DNA of 64,000 bases from Clostridium sp. UBA701 (GTDB taxonomy: Bacteria > Bacillota > Clostridia > Clostridiales > Clostridiaceae), in contig DBMJ01000004.1 of the NCBI GenBank assembly GCA_002298125.1, positions 47,211 to 111,210 of the forward strand, given 5' to 3'. The translations under genes were made by a program, and so were the position numbers. Shown here one piece after another: positions 8,625 through 18,567 of the stretch; position 1 is the stretch's first letter, and each line of letters begins with the position of its first letter. The notes beneath the pieces were generated by a model. That model made no database searches, had not been told where the DNA came from, and saw only the letters and a list, made by a program, of their open reading frames with translations.

Positions 8625-9476
8625 TTAATATTTTTTACACTGAGGTTTTTCTCTGCCTTCCTTATCAAAGGCCAGGGTGGCATTAAGCTCTCCTCCTATA
8701 AGAATTATAACAGAGGTTAGAAATAACCAAGTCATAAGAATTATCACTGCTCCTAGACTGCCATAGATTCTAGTATAGTTAGAAAAGTTATTTACATAGA
8801 AGGTAAAGCCTGCAGAGGATAAAATCCATCCCAAGGTTGTAAACAAAGCTCCTGGCATAACCTCCATCCATTTTAGTCTCTTACATGGTGTATATCTATA
8901 TAGTGCTGCAAAAACCGTAACAGTAATCAGCATCACAACGATAAATCTTATGATATTCCATGCCTTCATAAAGGCATAGCTGTGAAATATATAGACCCTT
9001 AGAAATTCTCCTATGTAATCTCCAAATACCCACAGTACAAGTGAAGCTAGTATAGTCACTGCCAGAGCAAGTGTGCACACTATGGAAATAAGCTTAAGCT
9101 TCACAAAATTTCTTGTTTCCTCTACATCATAGGCCTTGTTCACCCCACGAATTACTGCACCAAAGCCGTTGGAAGCAGACCATATGGTAAATATAATACT
9201 TAAGGATAAAAGCTCTCCGCTTCTTTTCTCTACTATCTCATATACCGTTCTAGAAATTAGATTATAGGCATCTGCAGGTAAAACATCCTTTAAGGCAAGC
9301 ACCAAGGAGTTTCCCTTAATAGGACTAAAGCCTATTAGTGTAAACAGGAATATAAGAAAGGGGAAAAAAGAAAGTAAAAGGCTATAGGCAAGCTGAGAAC
9401 CTAGTGCAAAGACTTCATCGTCTATAATTCTGCGAATTAGTCTTCTTGTGTCCGTAAAAATAATCCAAAAAACCAA
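8625..9476 (-). CDS. YihY/BrkB family inner-membrane protein
   Basis: An integral membrane protein of 283 residues with about six hydrophobic segments, in the YihY/BrkB family once misnamed ribonuclease BN. Diagnostic stretches are LAYSLLLSFFPFLIFL, WSASNGFGAVIRG and MTWLFLTSVIILIGGELNA. The start is TTG 9476 with GGGGAG 9 nt before it. Function is unknown; transport is a guess in the field. It is a single gene with a basic, cysteine-containing tail. Confidence 0.9.
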   Translation of the reverse strand: MVFWIIFTDTRRLIRRIIDDEVFALGSQLAYSLLLSFFPFLIFLFTLIGFSPIKGNSLVLALKDVLPADAYNLISRTVYEIVEKRSGELLSLSIIFTIWSASNGFGAVIRGVNKAYDVEETRNFVKLKLISIVCTLALAVTILASLVLWVFGDYIGEFLRVYIFHSYAFMKAWNIIRFIVVMLITVTVFAALYRYTPCKRLKWMEVMPGALFTTLGWILSSAGFTFYVNNFSNYTRIYGSLGAVIILMTWLFLTSVIILIGGELNATLAFDKEGREKPQCKKY

Positions 9477-9613
9477 ACCTTCTCACTCCCCGTTAAATAT
9501 TCCTATGCTCATCAATAGTTATGATAATCACCTTATCTATAATTATGCCACTAATGGAGGTTAATATTAATAGGGAATGGCTCATAAATAAATTAAAGTT
9601 TCTTAAAGCCTTT

Positions 9614-10531
9614 TTATTCTAAGCTCTTATAATAGGCTATGGTCTCCCTTAGGCCCTGCTCTAAGGAGAATTTTGGAGTCCAATTAAGCTCTTTCTTTAT
9701 TTTCTCATAGGTCATATAGCTCTTTAGTATGTCTCCTTCTCTAGGAGGTGCAAAGTTAGGCTTTGTATCACAGTTCATCAAGGAATTAAAGGTAGAGAGT
9801 AAATCGAGCACACTTACCTGTTCTCCTGTACAAACATTATAAATACCACAGGCATTACTGTTAATGGCTGCAATATTAGCGGCTGCTACATCCTTTACAT
9901 ATACAAAATCCCTTATCTGCTTTCCGTCTCCAAAAATAGTAGGTATTTCTCCCCTTAAAAGCTGCTCTGAAAAGATAGCTACCACTCCGCCTTCTCCTGT
10001 GGAGTCCTGTCTTGGCCCATAGACATTAGAATAGCGCAGTGCCACATAGTCCAGATTGTATAGTGCTTTGTACACTGCAAGGTAATGCTCTACGGTATGC
10101 TTTGAAACTCCATAGCCAGAAATCATATTAAGTGGATGCTCCTCGTCTATAGGAAGGTATTTAGGTTCTCCAAAGATGGCTGCAGAAGCTGGATATATCA
10201 CCTTTTTAACCCCAGCTTTAGCACAGGCCTGAAGTAGATTAATTGAACCAATAATATTTACCTCTGCATCATATATGGGGTCTTTTACAGAGTTTGGAAC
10301 CTTTATCTGGGCTGCCTCATGTATAAGCACCTCAGGTCTTTCTTTTTTAAATATTTCCTCTATTTGTTTATCCCTAATATCCACTTCATAAAAGGCCGCC
10401 CCTTCAGGTATATTCTCCACCCTGCCATGAGTTAAGTTATCTATAATAATTACTTCATGGTGAGCTTTTATGAGCTCATCTGCTATGTGGGAGCCTATAA
10501 AGCCTGCACCACCAGTTATGGCAACTTTCAT
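9614..10531 (-). CDS. NAD-dependent NDP-sugar epimerase/dehydratase
   Basis: An extended short-chain dehydrogenase that probably interconverts a UDP-sugar, such as UDP-glucose/galactose or a uronate, for the neighbouring polysaccharide locus. The NAD-binding GGAGFIGS is at residues 7-14, PASAAIFGEP holds the catalytic Ser/Thr region and YGVSK is the YxxxK pair. The tail has PREGDILKSY, typical of WbpP/GalE-like enzymes. I start at ATG 10531 because GAGGAG is 9 nt upstream; the longer frame to 10585 has no better site. Exact substrate is not decidable by eye. Confidence 0.85.
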   Translation of the reverse strand: MKVAITGGAGFIGSHIADELIKAHHEVIIIDNLTHGRVENIPEGAAFYEVDIRDKQIEEIFKKERPEVLIHEAAQIKVPNSVKDPIYDAEVNIIGSINLLQACAKAGVKKVIYPASAAIFGEPKYLPIDEEHPLNMISGYGVSKHTVEHYLAVYKALYNLDYVALRYSNVYGPRQDSTGEGGVVAIFSEQLLRGEIPTIFGDGKQIRDFVYVKDVAAANIAAINSNACGIYNVCTGEQVSVLDLLSTFNSLMNCDTKPNFAPPREGDILKSYMTYEKIKKELNWTPKFSLEQGLRETIAYYKSLE

Positions 10532-10814
10532 ATTTCTCATCTCCTCAATATCATTCAATAATAAAACCAGTTTTTTCAGCTTCACATATTATATCACAGT
10601 ATAATTTTAAATTAAAGAAAATCTGCATAACCTCTTACATAACTGGAATAATTACTTACAATATGGTTACATTTATTTAAAGTTTCACTTATATGGATTA
10701 AAATTAGAAATAGGTGTATAAAAAATCTTCATACAGGCATACTTTTAGCTATCAGCCGCGTATATTAATCGTAGGCTGTTTTACACTACTTCATTGGGAA
10801 GGAAGGACTGTAAT

Positions 10815-11801
10815 ATGAGCAAGAAAAAGCTTGTACTAAAGATTATTATTGGTACACTTGCAGTAGTTTTAGCGCTTACTAGCGCCTCCATTGCCTATGT
10901 TTATAATGCCCTGGGGAAAATTAATACTCAGCCTTTGTCAAAAAGCAATGAGGATTTAGGCATTAAGGAAAATGTGACTAACACCCCCGAGAGAAAGGAT
11001 ATAGTAAACATCGCCCTATTTGGCTTAGACAGACGTGGCAAGGAAAAGCCTCATTCTGACAGCATTATTATAGCTACCATTGATTATAGCAAGAAAAAGA
11101 TCAAATTGTCCTCAATACTTCGAGATACCTATGTAAATATAGATAATAGAGGTATGGATAAAATTAACCATGCCTACAATATTGGTGGCCCACAGCTAGC
11201 CATAAAAACCATCAATGAAAATTTTGATATGAACATAAGAGATTATATTTCAGTAGACTTTTATGGCATGGAGAAGATAATTGACGACCTAGGTGGAATT
11301 ACAATAGAGGTAAAGGATAAAGAAGTGGACAACATTAATAAATATATAATCGAAGTGGCTGAGCTTGAAAAAAAACCACCTACACTTTTGACCTCAGGAG
11401 GAGAGCAAAGGTTAAACGGTATGCAGGCAGTGGCTTTTTCAAGGATTAGGAGTGTAGGAAATGGAGACTACGAGAGAACCAGCAGACAGCGAAGAGTGCT
11501 CACTAAAATCTTTCAGAGCATAAAGGAAAAGGGGGTAACCTCCTATACCTCTATAGTTAATTCAGCACTTCCCTTTGTTGAAACCAGCTTAACCTCTACC
11601 AACATCCTGTCCTTAGGAACTGATATATTCTCTTCTGGTATTGCAGCTGTAGAGCAGGAGCAATTCCCAAGAGAAGAGGATGGCAGCGGTGAAATGATTG
11701 ATGGAATTTGGTACTTTGTAGCTGACCTTGATAAAATAACAAAGTATCTTCATAGCTATATCTACGATGATGTTAATCCTCCACCCGTTGGTTCAAACTA
11801 A
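10815..11801 (+). CDS. LytR-CpsA-Psr (LCP) family ligase, copy 1
   Basis: LCP proteins transfer undecaprenyl-linked glycopolymers to peptidoglycan on the outer face of the membrane. A short cytoplasmic tail and one membrane helix (residues about 7-28) come first. The LCP core follows, with FGLDRR, SDSIIIATID, SILRDTYV, the basic/His segment KINHAYNIGGP and the Arg-rich GDYERTSRQRR. The start is ATG 10815, preceded by GGAAGGA; the upstream TTG at 10794 lacks a site. It is first of a tandem pair with 11893-12933 and opens the polysaccharide region. Confidence 0.95.
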   Translation: MSKKKLVLKIIIGTLAVVLALTSASIAYVYNALGKINTQPLSKSNEDLGIKENVTNTPERKDIVNIALFGLDRRGKEKPHSDSIIIATIDYSKKKIKLSSILRDTYVNIDNRGMDKINHAYNIGGPQLAIKTINENFDMNIRDYISVDFYGMEKIIDDLGGITIEVKDKEVDNINKYIIEVAELEKKPPTLLTSGGEQRLNGMQAVAFSRIRSVGNGDYERTSRQRRVLTKIFQSIKEKGVTSYTSIVNSALPFVETSLTSTNILSLGTDIFSSGIAAVEQEQFPREEDGSGEMIDGIWYFVADLDKITKYLHSYIYDDVNPPPVGSN

Positions 11802-11892
11802 CTCATACATACCTTTACTGAGCATGTTTACAGGTTCAGTAAAGCAACTTATAATAAAGTGGTAACCATAACTAAAGAAAGAAGGGATATTG

Positions 11893-12933
11893 TTGAGCAG
11901 AAATGTAAAACGCCCTGTGTCTGCACCTACTGCCAGTAAAAAGAGAAAAAAGAAAAAGAAAAAAGCTGTGACAGTGTTTCTGTTGAGCTTTCTTGTAATA
12001 ATACTGCTAGGTATAGGCTTAGGAATTGGCTTTGTAGCCTCACAGTTAAACAAGATAAAGATAACGCCTATATCTAAAAGCAGAGAGGATCTAGGCATAT
12101 CCAGAGAAGCTAAAAAAGAAAAGGACATTATTAACATTGCCTTCTTTGGTCTTGATAGAAGAACTAAAAATGAAGCCAGCCGATCTGATGCCATAATGAT
12201 AGCCACAATAGATAAAACCCATAAAAAGCTTAAACTTACCTCTATTACAAGAGACACCTATGTGAATATTGACGGTCATGGTAAGGACAAGCTAAATCAT
12301 GCCTATGCCTTTGGAGGTCCACAGCTTGCCATCAAAACATTAAATAAGAACTTCAACCTTGATATAACAGACTATGTGGCAGTGGACTTTTACTCCTTTG
12401 AAAAGATAATTGACTCTCTAGGCGGAGTGGAAATCGATGTTAAGAAGAGTGAGCTTGCCCTAGTTAATAGTTATATGGAAGAAACCTCAAGGCTTGAGGG
12501 AAAGAAAAAAGTGCCAGTTACTCGAGCTGGGAAGCAAAACCTAAATGGAATGCAGGCTGTAGCCTACAGCAGAATAAGATATGTAGGCGATGGTGACTTT
12601 GAAAGGACAGAGCGTCAAAGAAGAGTTTTAAATGCTATCTTTGAAAAGGTTAAGAGTGCAGGCCCTGCCAAATTTGCCTCTATAGCCTCCACCATATTGC
12701 CTTACACAGAAACCAGTATCTCAAAGACGGACATTTTATCTCTTGGTGCTGAAACCTTTAATATGGGAATTGGGAACTTAGAGCAGGAACGCTTCCCATT
12801 AAAAAAACACTCTGAAGGTAAAATAATTAATGGAATATGGTACTATGTAACCAATATAGAAACCACAAGAGATTATCTAGACAAATATATATTTGAGGAT
12901 ATAAAGCCTGACAGCTCCTTAAATCAAGATTAA
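11893..12933 (+). CDS. LytR-CpsA-Psr (LCP) family ligase, copy 2
   Basis: The same domain order as its upstream neighbour: a lysine-rich cytoplasmic start, one membrane helix, then the LCP core (FGLDRR, SDAIMIATID, SITRDTYV, KLNHAYAFGGP, GDFERTERQRR). I prefer TTG 11893, with GAAGGG 6 nt before it; the TTG one codon earlier is too close. The distal LCP gene at 31194 begins in the same way (TTG, then Ser-Arg). The two tandem copies are clear paralogues. Role: attachment of the local polysaccharide, or of teichoic acid, to the wall. Confidence 0.95.
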   Translation: MSRNVKRPVSAPTASKKRKKKKKKAVTVFLLSFLVIILLGIGLGIGFVASQLNKIKITPISKSREDLGISREAKKEKDIINIAFFGLDRRTKNEASRSDAIMIATIDKTHKKLKLTSITRDTYVNIDGHGKDKLNHAYAFGGPQLAIKTLNKNFNLDITDYVAVDFYSFEKIIDSLGGVEIDVKKSELALVNSYMEETSRLEGKKKVPVTRAGKQNLNGMQAVAYSRIRYVGDGDFERTERQRRVLNAIFEKVKSAGPAKFASIASTILPYTETSISKTDILSLGAETFNMGIGNLEQERFPLKKHSEGKIINGIWYYVTNIETTRDYLDKYIFEDIKPDSSLNQD

Positions 12934-12938
12934 AATAA

Positions 12939-12974
12939 GAGGGTTTGTACATTTATACAAGCCCTCCTTTTTAT
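12939..12974 (+). terminator. Terminator after the tandem LCP genes
   Basis: GAGGGTTTGTA (12939-12949) pairs with TACAAGCCCTC (12956-12966) with one G-U, followed by TTTTTATT. It lies between convergent genes. Confidence 0.8.
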
Positions 12975-12980
12975 TAGTTA

Positions 12981-14378
12981 TTAATATGCATTCTTGTTAA
13001 CAAAGCCACTAAAAACCGTCAATAGCATTATCTTTAAGTCTAACACTAAATTCCAATTTTCAATATAGTAAATATCGTATTCAATTCTTTTCTCTATAGA
13101 GGTATTTCCTCTCCATCCATTAACCTGAGCCCACCCAGTAATTCCAGGTCTTACCTGATGCTTAACCATGTACTTTGGAATTTCCTCTTTAAACTTGTCT
13201 ACAAAATAAGGTCTCTCAGGTCTTGGGCCTATGATACTCATGCTTCCATTAAGCACATTGAAAAATTGAGGCAGTTCATCTATACTTGTCTTTCTAATCA
13301 ATGCCCCAAACTTAGTCTTACGAGGGTCTTTTTCAGTGGTCCATTGAGTTTTTTCCTCTTCATCCTTTTGAACGTGCATAGATCTAAATTTATACATTTT
13401 AAAGGTATTCCCGTTTAACCCCACCCTCTCCTGAGTGAAAATAATAGGACCAGGGGAGGTTAATTTTATTATCAAGGCTGTAAGAAGCATTATTGGTGAC
13501 GCAATTATAATAGCAATTGAAGATAAAATAATGTCAAAGGTTCTCTTAATAATCTTATTTAGAATATTATCTAGTGGCACATATCTTATGTTGATAATAG
13601 GCAATCCACCAATTTCCTCTACGTAGGGCTTTGCGGGTATATATTTATAATAGTCAGGGATAATCTGAGTTCTAACTCCCATTTTTTCACAAACATATAT
13701 TATTTTCTTTAATTTACTGTATTCCTTTAGTGAAAGTGTAATATATACCTCATCAACATTAAAGTTGGTAAGTACATTTTCCAATTCTTCAGTTTTGCCA
13801 AGATAAGATATTCCATTTTCTAAGTTTTCTATATTATCATCTAAAACTCCTAAAATGCTATATCCCCAATGTTTGTTTTCCTTTAGCAAATCAATAAATT
13901 GCTCGGCTAAATCAGTATGGCCTACAATAACTATATATTTTAAATTAAATCCACTCTTGCGAAATGCTCTAAGCACTGCCCTTATAATAAGTCTTTCTGC
14001 GATGCTAAGTGTCATGGACACAACTATGAAAATTAATAAAAGAACCCTTGAATAATCTATTTCTTTAATTCCAAACAAAAACATAGTAAAAAAAATTATG
14101 CCTAAAACATGAGCCTTAATCAACTTTGATATTTCTCCGTAAATATCTTTATTTCTCTGGGTATCATATAGCCTTAAATACCCATAAAGTATAAGATAAA
14201 CTGGGATAACTACGATTAATGGCAATAAATACTGTCTAAGGGATAAAAACCCACCCTCAAACTTAAAGGTTTTACCATACATTCTCATATACCACGCAAT
14301 ATAAAAAGATATAAATAATACCAATGCATCAATTATTACCATAAAAGTATTAAGAATAGTTTGATTCTTCTTAATCAT
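12981..14378 (-). CDS. Undecaprenyl-phosphate sugar phosphotransferase (initiating enzyme)
   Basis: Starts the polysaccharide by moving sugar-1-phosphate from a nucleotide sugar to undecaprenyl phosphate. This is the long WbaP/WcaJ-type form of 465 residues: about four membrane helices, a Rossmann-like soluble domain (YIVIVGHTDLAEQF, around 148-161), a fifth hydrophobic segment near 280 and the catalytic sugar-transferase domain. That domain has KMYKFRSM, SIDELPQFFNVLNG, IGPRPERP and GITGWAQVNGWRG. GAGGAG precedes ATG 14378. It is probably glucose- or galactose-type, but specificity cannot be read. Confidence 0.94.
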   Translation of the reverse strand: MIKKNQTILNTFMVIIDALVLFISFYIAWYMRMYGKTFKFEGGFLSLRQYLLPLIVVIPVYLILYGYLRLYDTQRNKDIYGEISKLIKAHVLGIIFFTMFLFGIKEIDYSRVLLLIFIVVSMTLSIAERLIIRAVLRAFRKSGFNLKYIVIVGHTDLAEQFIDLLKENKHWGYSILGVLDDNIENLENGISYLGKTEELENVLTNFNVDEVYITLSLKEYSKLKKIIYVCEKMGVRTQIIPDYYKYIPAKPYVEEIGGLPIINIRYVPLDNILNKIIKRTFDIILSSIAIIIASPIMLLTALIIKLTSPGPIIFTQERVGLNGNTFKMYKFRSMHVQKDEEEKTQWTTEKDPRKTKFGALIRKTSIDELPQFFNVLNGSMSIIGPRPERPYFVDKFKEEIPKYMVKHQVRPGITGWAQVNGWRGNTSIEKRIEYDIYYIENWNLVLDLKIMLLTVFSGFVNKNAY

Positions 14379-14528
14379 AATCTAAAGTCTCCTCATCACT
14401 AATGATATTGTCAAATATGTGTTTTACTTAATCACATATCTATATTCTATTTTACCCAATATTATAGCTTACTTCAACCTTTGGGGTGCTTCTTTTTGTC
14501 AGTAAAGGAGTAAATTCTTTAATAATAG

Positions 14529-14562
14529 ACTATAGAGCAGCGATTTTATGCTGCTCTATAGT
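14529..14562 (-). terminator. Perfect 13-bp hairpin at the end of the decayed gene
   Basis: ACTATAGAGCAGC at 14529-14541 pairs with its exact complement at 14550-14562. It sits directly after the TAA (14565-14563) of the gene remnant on the minus strand. The T tract is weak on both strands, so it may be an old terminator. Confidence 0.5.
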
Positions 14563-15010
14563 TTATGGTTTTATTAATATGTAATTATTGCTGTCTTCGC
14601 ATAAGATGGTGAGCCCGTATTTATTAATGAGCTCCATTGACGCACTGTCCTATGCTGCAATATGCATGAATTTTTTGTCCTTATCGGTAATAAAGCCTGA
14701 TAGTCCTCCATTGGAAGTATATAAATATTCATAGAGCTCACCAGCTAGCAATTGGCTCTGCGCCCAAATATAATTGTTATCATTATTATGTATACTCTTT
14801 TGCCATGATAGTTTTCTAAGCTTTTTACCGTTATAAAGGCCTCTTGTATGGAGTCAGCCTCTACATTATCAATACGTTTGTAAATGCTTTTTTCACTTAT
14901 GTATAAATCGCTCGTTAAAGAAATGACTAATATCACTTATAAAGCTATACTGGTGTTTCGTTTCTTCATTAACTTACTGAAAAAGGTCCCTATTAATTTC
15001 TTTTATCAGC
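14563..15010 (-). pseudogene. Decayed gene of unknown family
   Basis: This stretch has no intact gene, but protein-like sequence continues across several lesions on the minus strand. From about 15010 one frame reads IKEINRDLFQ, a stop, VNEETKHQYSFISD, then another stop. A second frame carries RIDNVEADSIQEAF, and a third, after a shift near an A run at about 14800, carries WAQSQLLAGELYEY and GLSGFITDKDKKF. An in-frame TAG (14652-14650) is followed by INKYGLTILCEDSNNY and TAA, then a hairpin. I do not recognise the family. The remaining bases up to 15257 are very AT-rich, with nothing identifiable. Confidence 0.5.
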
Positions 15011-15257
15011 TATTATCCCCCGAAAGTTTATTTCTGAAATATATCTAATGATAATTCTATTTACACATTTACAATAATGTATAATTATTACAATTTACTG
15101 TAATTATATATAAATAGAATATTATATGGATTTTATTTATACAATCAATATATTGTTCAATAGCTAACACCACTAAGAACTATAAGTAGACAGATATTTA
15201 TAAAAAGCTTATAATAAGTTTTATAATTAAGAATAGCAAGGGATGGATAATTAACAT

Positions 15258-16208
15258 ATGGCTAAAGTAAGCGTTATGATGATTACATATAATCATGAGA
15301 AATTTATTAGACAGGCGTTAGATAGTATTTTGATGCAGAAGACAGACTTCGATTACGAAATAGTAATTGGGGAAGATTGTTCCACTGACAACACTCGTGA
15401 AATCATCATGGAATACTATAATAAATTGCCAAATAAAATAAAGCTATTTTTCCCTGAAAAAAATGTTGGCATAATGAAGAATTTCTTAACAACTTACAGT
15501 ATGTGTACAGGGGACTATATTGCATTTATAGAAGGTGATGATTACTGGACGTCTCCTATAAAGCTTCAAACGCAATTTGATTATCTGCAAGACCATCCCG
15601 ATTTTTCTATGTGTTTTTGTAAAGTAGAAAGAGTATATGAATCTCTACAAATACCCTGTGATGAGTTCCCTTTAATAGATGGTAATCAAGTTATTTCAGC
15701 AAAGCAAATAATTGAAAATAATATTATACCTCATGTGACAGTAATGGCTAAGAACTATCCTATGTCAGAGTTACCACCTATCTTCAATGAAATTAGTACT
15801 ATAGGCGATTTAACTATGCACTTAACAAGAGCTAAATTGGGTAACGTTGGCTTTATAGACCAGGCGATGGCAGCTTATAGGATTCACCAAGGCGGTGTCT
15901 CTCATGCTCCAAGTGAAAAATGGTTTTTAGAACTGAAAAAAATATATGAATTTATGGATTCGTATCTTGATTATAAATATTCTGATAGCATTAATAAAAA
16001 GCTTTCTTATTTATATTGCCAGCTTTCTATTATTAATGCAAAAAAAGGTAATAAAATTAAAGCCAAAGAGTATCTAAAAAATTGTACTTATATTAAAGAC
16101 AATAATCTTATGAGTATTAAAGATTTCATTAAAGCCAATTTATATACTTATTTAGGTAATTTAGTTATTAAACCAATAAATATCTTAAAAAGTAGGAATG
16201 ATAGATAG
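15258..16208 (+). CDS. Glycosyltransferase family 2
   Basis: A cytoplasmic GT-A glycosyltransferase that adds one sugar to the lipid-linked repeat unit. The GT2 start VSVMMITYNHEKFI, the nucleotide-binding GEDCSTDNT and the metal-binding region IEGDDYW (about residues 94-100) are clear. The form resembles WbbD/TagF-type transferases with the YDYEIVIGEDCS layout. It has 316 residues and no membrane helix. It is first of a four-gene plus-strand operon whose next start overlaps its stop. This segment looks more AT-rich than the flanks, consistent with an exchanged cassette. Confidence 0.9.
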   Translation: MAKVSVMMITYNHEKFIRQALDSILMQKTDFDYEIVIGEDCSTDNTREIIMEYYNKLPNKIKLFFPEKNVGIMKNFLTTYSMCTGDYIAFIEGDDYWTSPIKLQTQFDYLQDHPDFSMCFCKVERVYESLQIPCDEFPLIDGNQVISAKQIIENNIIPHVTVMAKNYPMSELPPIFNEISTIGDLTMHLTRAKLGNVGFIDQAMAAYRIHQGGVSHAPSEKWFLELKKIYEFMDSYLDYKYSDSINKKLSYLYCQLSIINAKKGNKIKAKEYLKNCTYIKDNNLMSIKDFIKANLYTYLGNLVIKPINILKSRNDR

Positions 16209-17466
16209 CATGATTAAGAAAATTATTAGTAAAGCAAACTTGGATGAAAAACTATTAACAAATAGTGTCTATATAACATTTTCAAGGTTCAGCAGATATT
16301 TTTTAATGCTTTTATTTACCATAATGAGTAGTAGATATTTAGGAACCAGTAACTATGGTGCATTATCCTACTATATGTCTAGACTTGCAATTATTTCTTT
16401 GTTTTTCACTTTTGGTGCTGATATGTTTATTGTTATTCAAATTTCTGTGAAACCAAAGAAAGCTAATACTTATATAACAGAAAACATAATTAATCGTATA
16501 GGTCTTATTCTTATTACTACTATAGTAATTATCCTATTAAACAAAAATTTCAAAATATTAGATTTCAATATAGTTATATTATTACTGTATTTTTCTTATA
16601 TTTTTGATTCCTTTAGAACCGTTGCTGATGGTTTCTATCAAGCAAAAGAAGAAATGAAATATATCGCTTATATTGAATTAACTAGAACCCTTTTACTCAT
16701 AATTTTGTTTGTTATTTTTATGAAATTAGATTTAGGGTTAACTGGGTTAGCATTTTCATATTTTCTAAGTACATTAATTTCATTTTTGATAAGCTATCTT
16801 ATTATGTTTAGTAAATTTAAAGTTAAACTTTTACCTACAGCACTAGAACAGCAGTTAAACCTAATTAAGTTTAGCCTACCATTTTTTATGAATAATATAG
16901 TTAATGTTCTAGCCATGCAAATTGATATACAAATGATAAATAGTTATATGGGAGATATTCAAACTGCTTATTATGCAACTGCAAAAAAACTAATTGACAT
17001 TGTGCTAGTTATTCCAGGAATAATATGCACCTTACTTCTTCCAAGGCTTAGTAATGGCTCTATTAATCAAAAGAACAATAAAAAAATTATCAGTATAATA
17101 TTTTTATTAGGTGTCACTGTGAGTTTATTTACCTTTATACTTGCAAAGTATATAATATTATTATTATTTGGTAAAGAATTCATATATGCATACAAGATAT
17201 TAAGAACATTTTCTATAGCATTTCCTATAATCTTTCTTAATGCTTATTTTGGTTCTTTACTAAGTGCAAAAAATAAACAGAAGGTTACTTTATTAATAAA
17301 TGTAATTAATACCGCATTGAACGTATTATTAAATTCTTTATTAATACCAACTTATTATAGCAATGGTGCAGCAATAGCTACTGTCATCACTATATTCACT
17401 ACTTTTATAATGTATGTATTTTATTACCTGACAAAAAAGAAGGTTTTATATAATGAACCAAATTAA
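16198..17466 (+). CDS. Polysaccharide flippase (Wzx-like, MOP superfamily)
   Basis: Moves undecaprenyl-linked repeat units across the membrane. It has 422 residues and about twelve hydrophobic helices. Diagnostic stretches are FSRFSRYFLMLLFT, SSRYLGTSNYGALSYY and FFMNNIVNVLAMQIDIQMI. The start overlaps the preceding stop by 11 nt; ATG 16198 or ATG 16210 could be used, as neither has a strong site. Translation is probably coupled. It fits a Wzx/Wzy pathway with the polymerase-like gene at 26.1-27.5 kb. Confidence 0.9.
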   Translation: MIDSMIKKIISKANLDEKLLTNSVYITFSRFSRYFLMLLFTIMSSRYLGTSNYGALSYYMSRLAIISLFFTFGADMFIVIQISVKPKKANTYITENIINRIGLILITTIVIILLNKNFKILDFNIVILLLYFSYIFDSFRTVADGFYQAKEEMKYIAYIELTRTLLLIILFVIFMKLDLGLTGLAFSYFLSTLISFLISYLIMFSKFKVKLLPTALEQQLNLIKFSLPFFMNNIVNVLAMQIDIQMINSYMGDIQTAYYATAKKLIDIVLVIPGIICTLLLPRLSNGSINQKNNKKIISIIFLLGVTVSLFTFILAKYIILLLFGKEFIYAYKILRTFSIAFPIIFLNAYFGSLLSAKNKQKVTLLINVINTALNVLLNSLLIPTYYSNGAAIATVITIFTTFIMYVFYYLTKKKVLYNEPN

Positions 17467-17480
17467 TAGGGAGGGTTATT

Positions 17481-18566
17481 ATGATTAATGTTACAAAAAC
17501 TTATCTTCCAAATAAAGAAAAACTAATATCTTGTATTGATAAAATATATGAGAGTAATTGGCTTACTAACAATGGTCCTTTATTACAAGAGCTTGAATTA
17601 AGACTTAAAGAGTACCTGGGTATAGAAAACATTTTACTAGTTTCAAATGGAACCTTAGCCCTTCAGATAGCATATAAGGTTCTCAATTTAAAGGGTGACA
17701 TTTTAACCACACCTTTCTCCTTCGTAGCTACCACATCATCACAAGTGTGGGAGGGATTAAATCCTGTATTTGTAGACATAGATCCAAACACATATACTAT
17801 GGATTATAGAAAAATTGAAGAGAGCATAACAGAGAATACCTCTGCTATAGTACCAGTACATGTCTTTGGTAACTCTTGCAACATAGAGGAAATACAAAAA
17901 ATTGCGGATAAGCATAATTTAAAGGTTATTTACGATGCTGCTCATGCATTTGCTGTTAAATATAAGGATAAAAATATACTAAACTATGGTGATATATCTA
18001 TCCTCTCATTACATAGCACAAAACTATATCACACCATTGAAGGTGGTGCTATGGTATTTAAAAACAAGGAGGACTATGAGAGAGCTAAACTCTTAATTAA
18101 TTTTGGCATTAATGGTCCTGATAGCATAGTTGATATTGGCATTAATACTAAAATGAATGAATTCCAAGCAGCAATGGGGTTATGTGTTCTAGATGATGTA
18201 AATGATTTAATTAGTAAAAGGGAGAAAGTTTATGAAACTTATATGGAATATATAGGTAATAACAATAAAATATTTATGCAGAAAAAGAATACGGATAGTA
18301 CTAGAAATTATGCCTACTTCCCAGTGCTATTCCCATCTGAAAAGGATCTTTTAAAGGTTAGAAAGGCACTAAACGCCAATGAAATTTACCCTAGAAGATA
18401 TTTCTACCCATCATTAGACTCATTGTTTTATATAAAAGGTAATCAACATATGCTTATATCCAATGATATTTCATCTAGAATTTTATGTCTTCCAATGTAT
18501 GATGCTTTAACTAGAGAAGAAGTATATAAAATTTGCTCTATTGTTAATGAGGAGTTAGGTGAATAA
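17481..18566 (+). CDS. DegT/DnrJ/EryC1/StrS sugar aminotransferase
   Basis: A PLP-dependent enzyme that converts a keto-sugar nucleotide to an amino sugar. Lys181 in HSTKLYHTIEGG is the predicted PLP Schiff-base lysine and Asp152 in YDAAHA should bind the pyridine nitrogen. SNGTLALQIAY is the phosphate-binding region. The 361-residue length is usual. GGGAGGG precedes ATG. The next gene is a NeuD/PglD-type acyltransferase, so the pair likely makes an N-acylated amino sugar, as in bacillosamine-type or FdtB/FdtC-type pathways. A matching dehydratase is not adjacent; the RfbB product at 29-30 kb could supply it. Confidence 0.93.
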   Translation: MINVTKTYLPNKEKLISCIDKIYESNWLTNNGPLLQELELRLKEYLGIENILLVSNGTLALQIAYKVLNLKGDILTTPFSFVATTSSQVWEGLNPVFVDIDPNTYTMDYRKIEESITENTSAIVPVHVFGNSCNIEEIQKIADKHNLKVIYDAAHAFAVKYKDKNILNYGDISILSLHSTKLYHTIEGGAMVFKNKEDYERAKLLINFGINGPDSIVDIGINTKMNEFQAAMGLCVLDDVNDLISKREKVYETYMEYIGNNNKIFMQKKNTDSTRNYAYFPVLFPSEKDLLKVRKALNANEIYPRRYFYPSLDSLFYIKGNQHMLISNDISSRILCLPMYDALTREEVYKICSIVNEELGE

Positions 18567-18567
18567 T

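Noticed and set aside
14745..14936. 63-codon minus-strand open frame as an intact gene
   Set aside because: It is one segment of the decayed gene; protein-like sequence continues in other frames on both sides.
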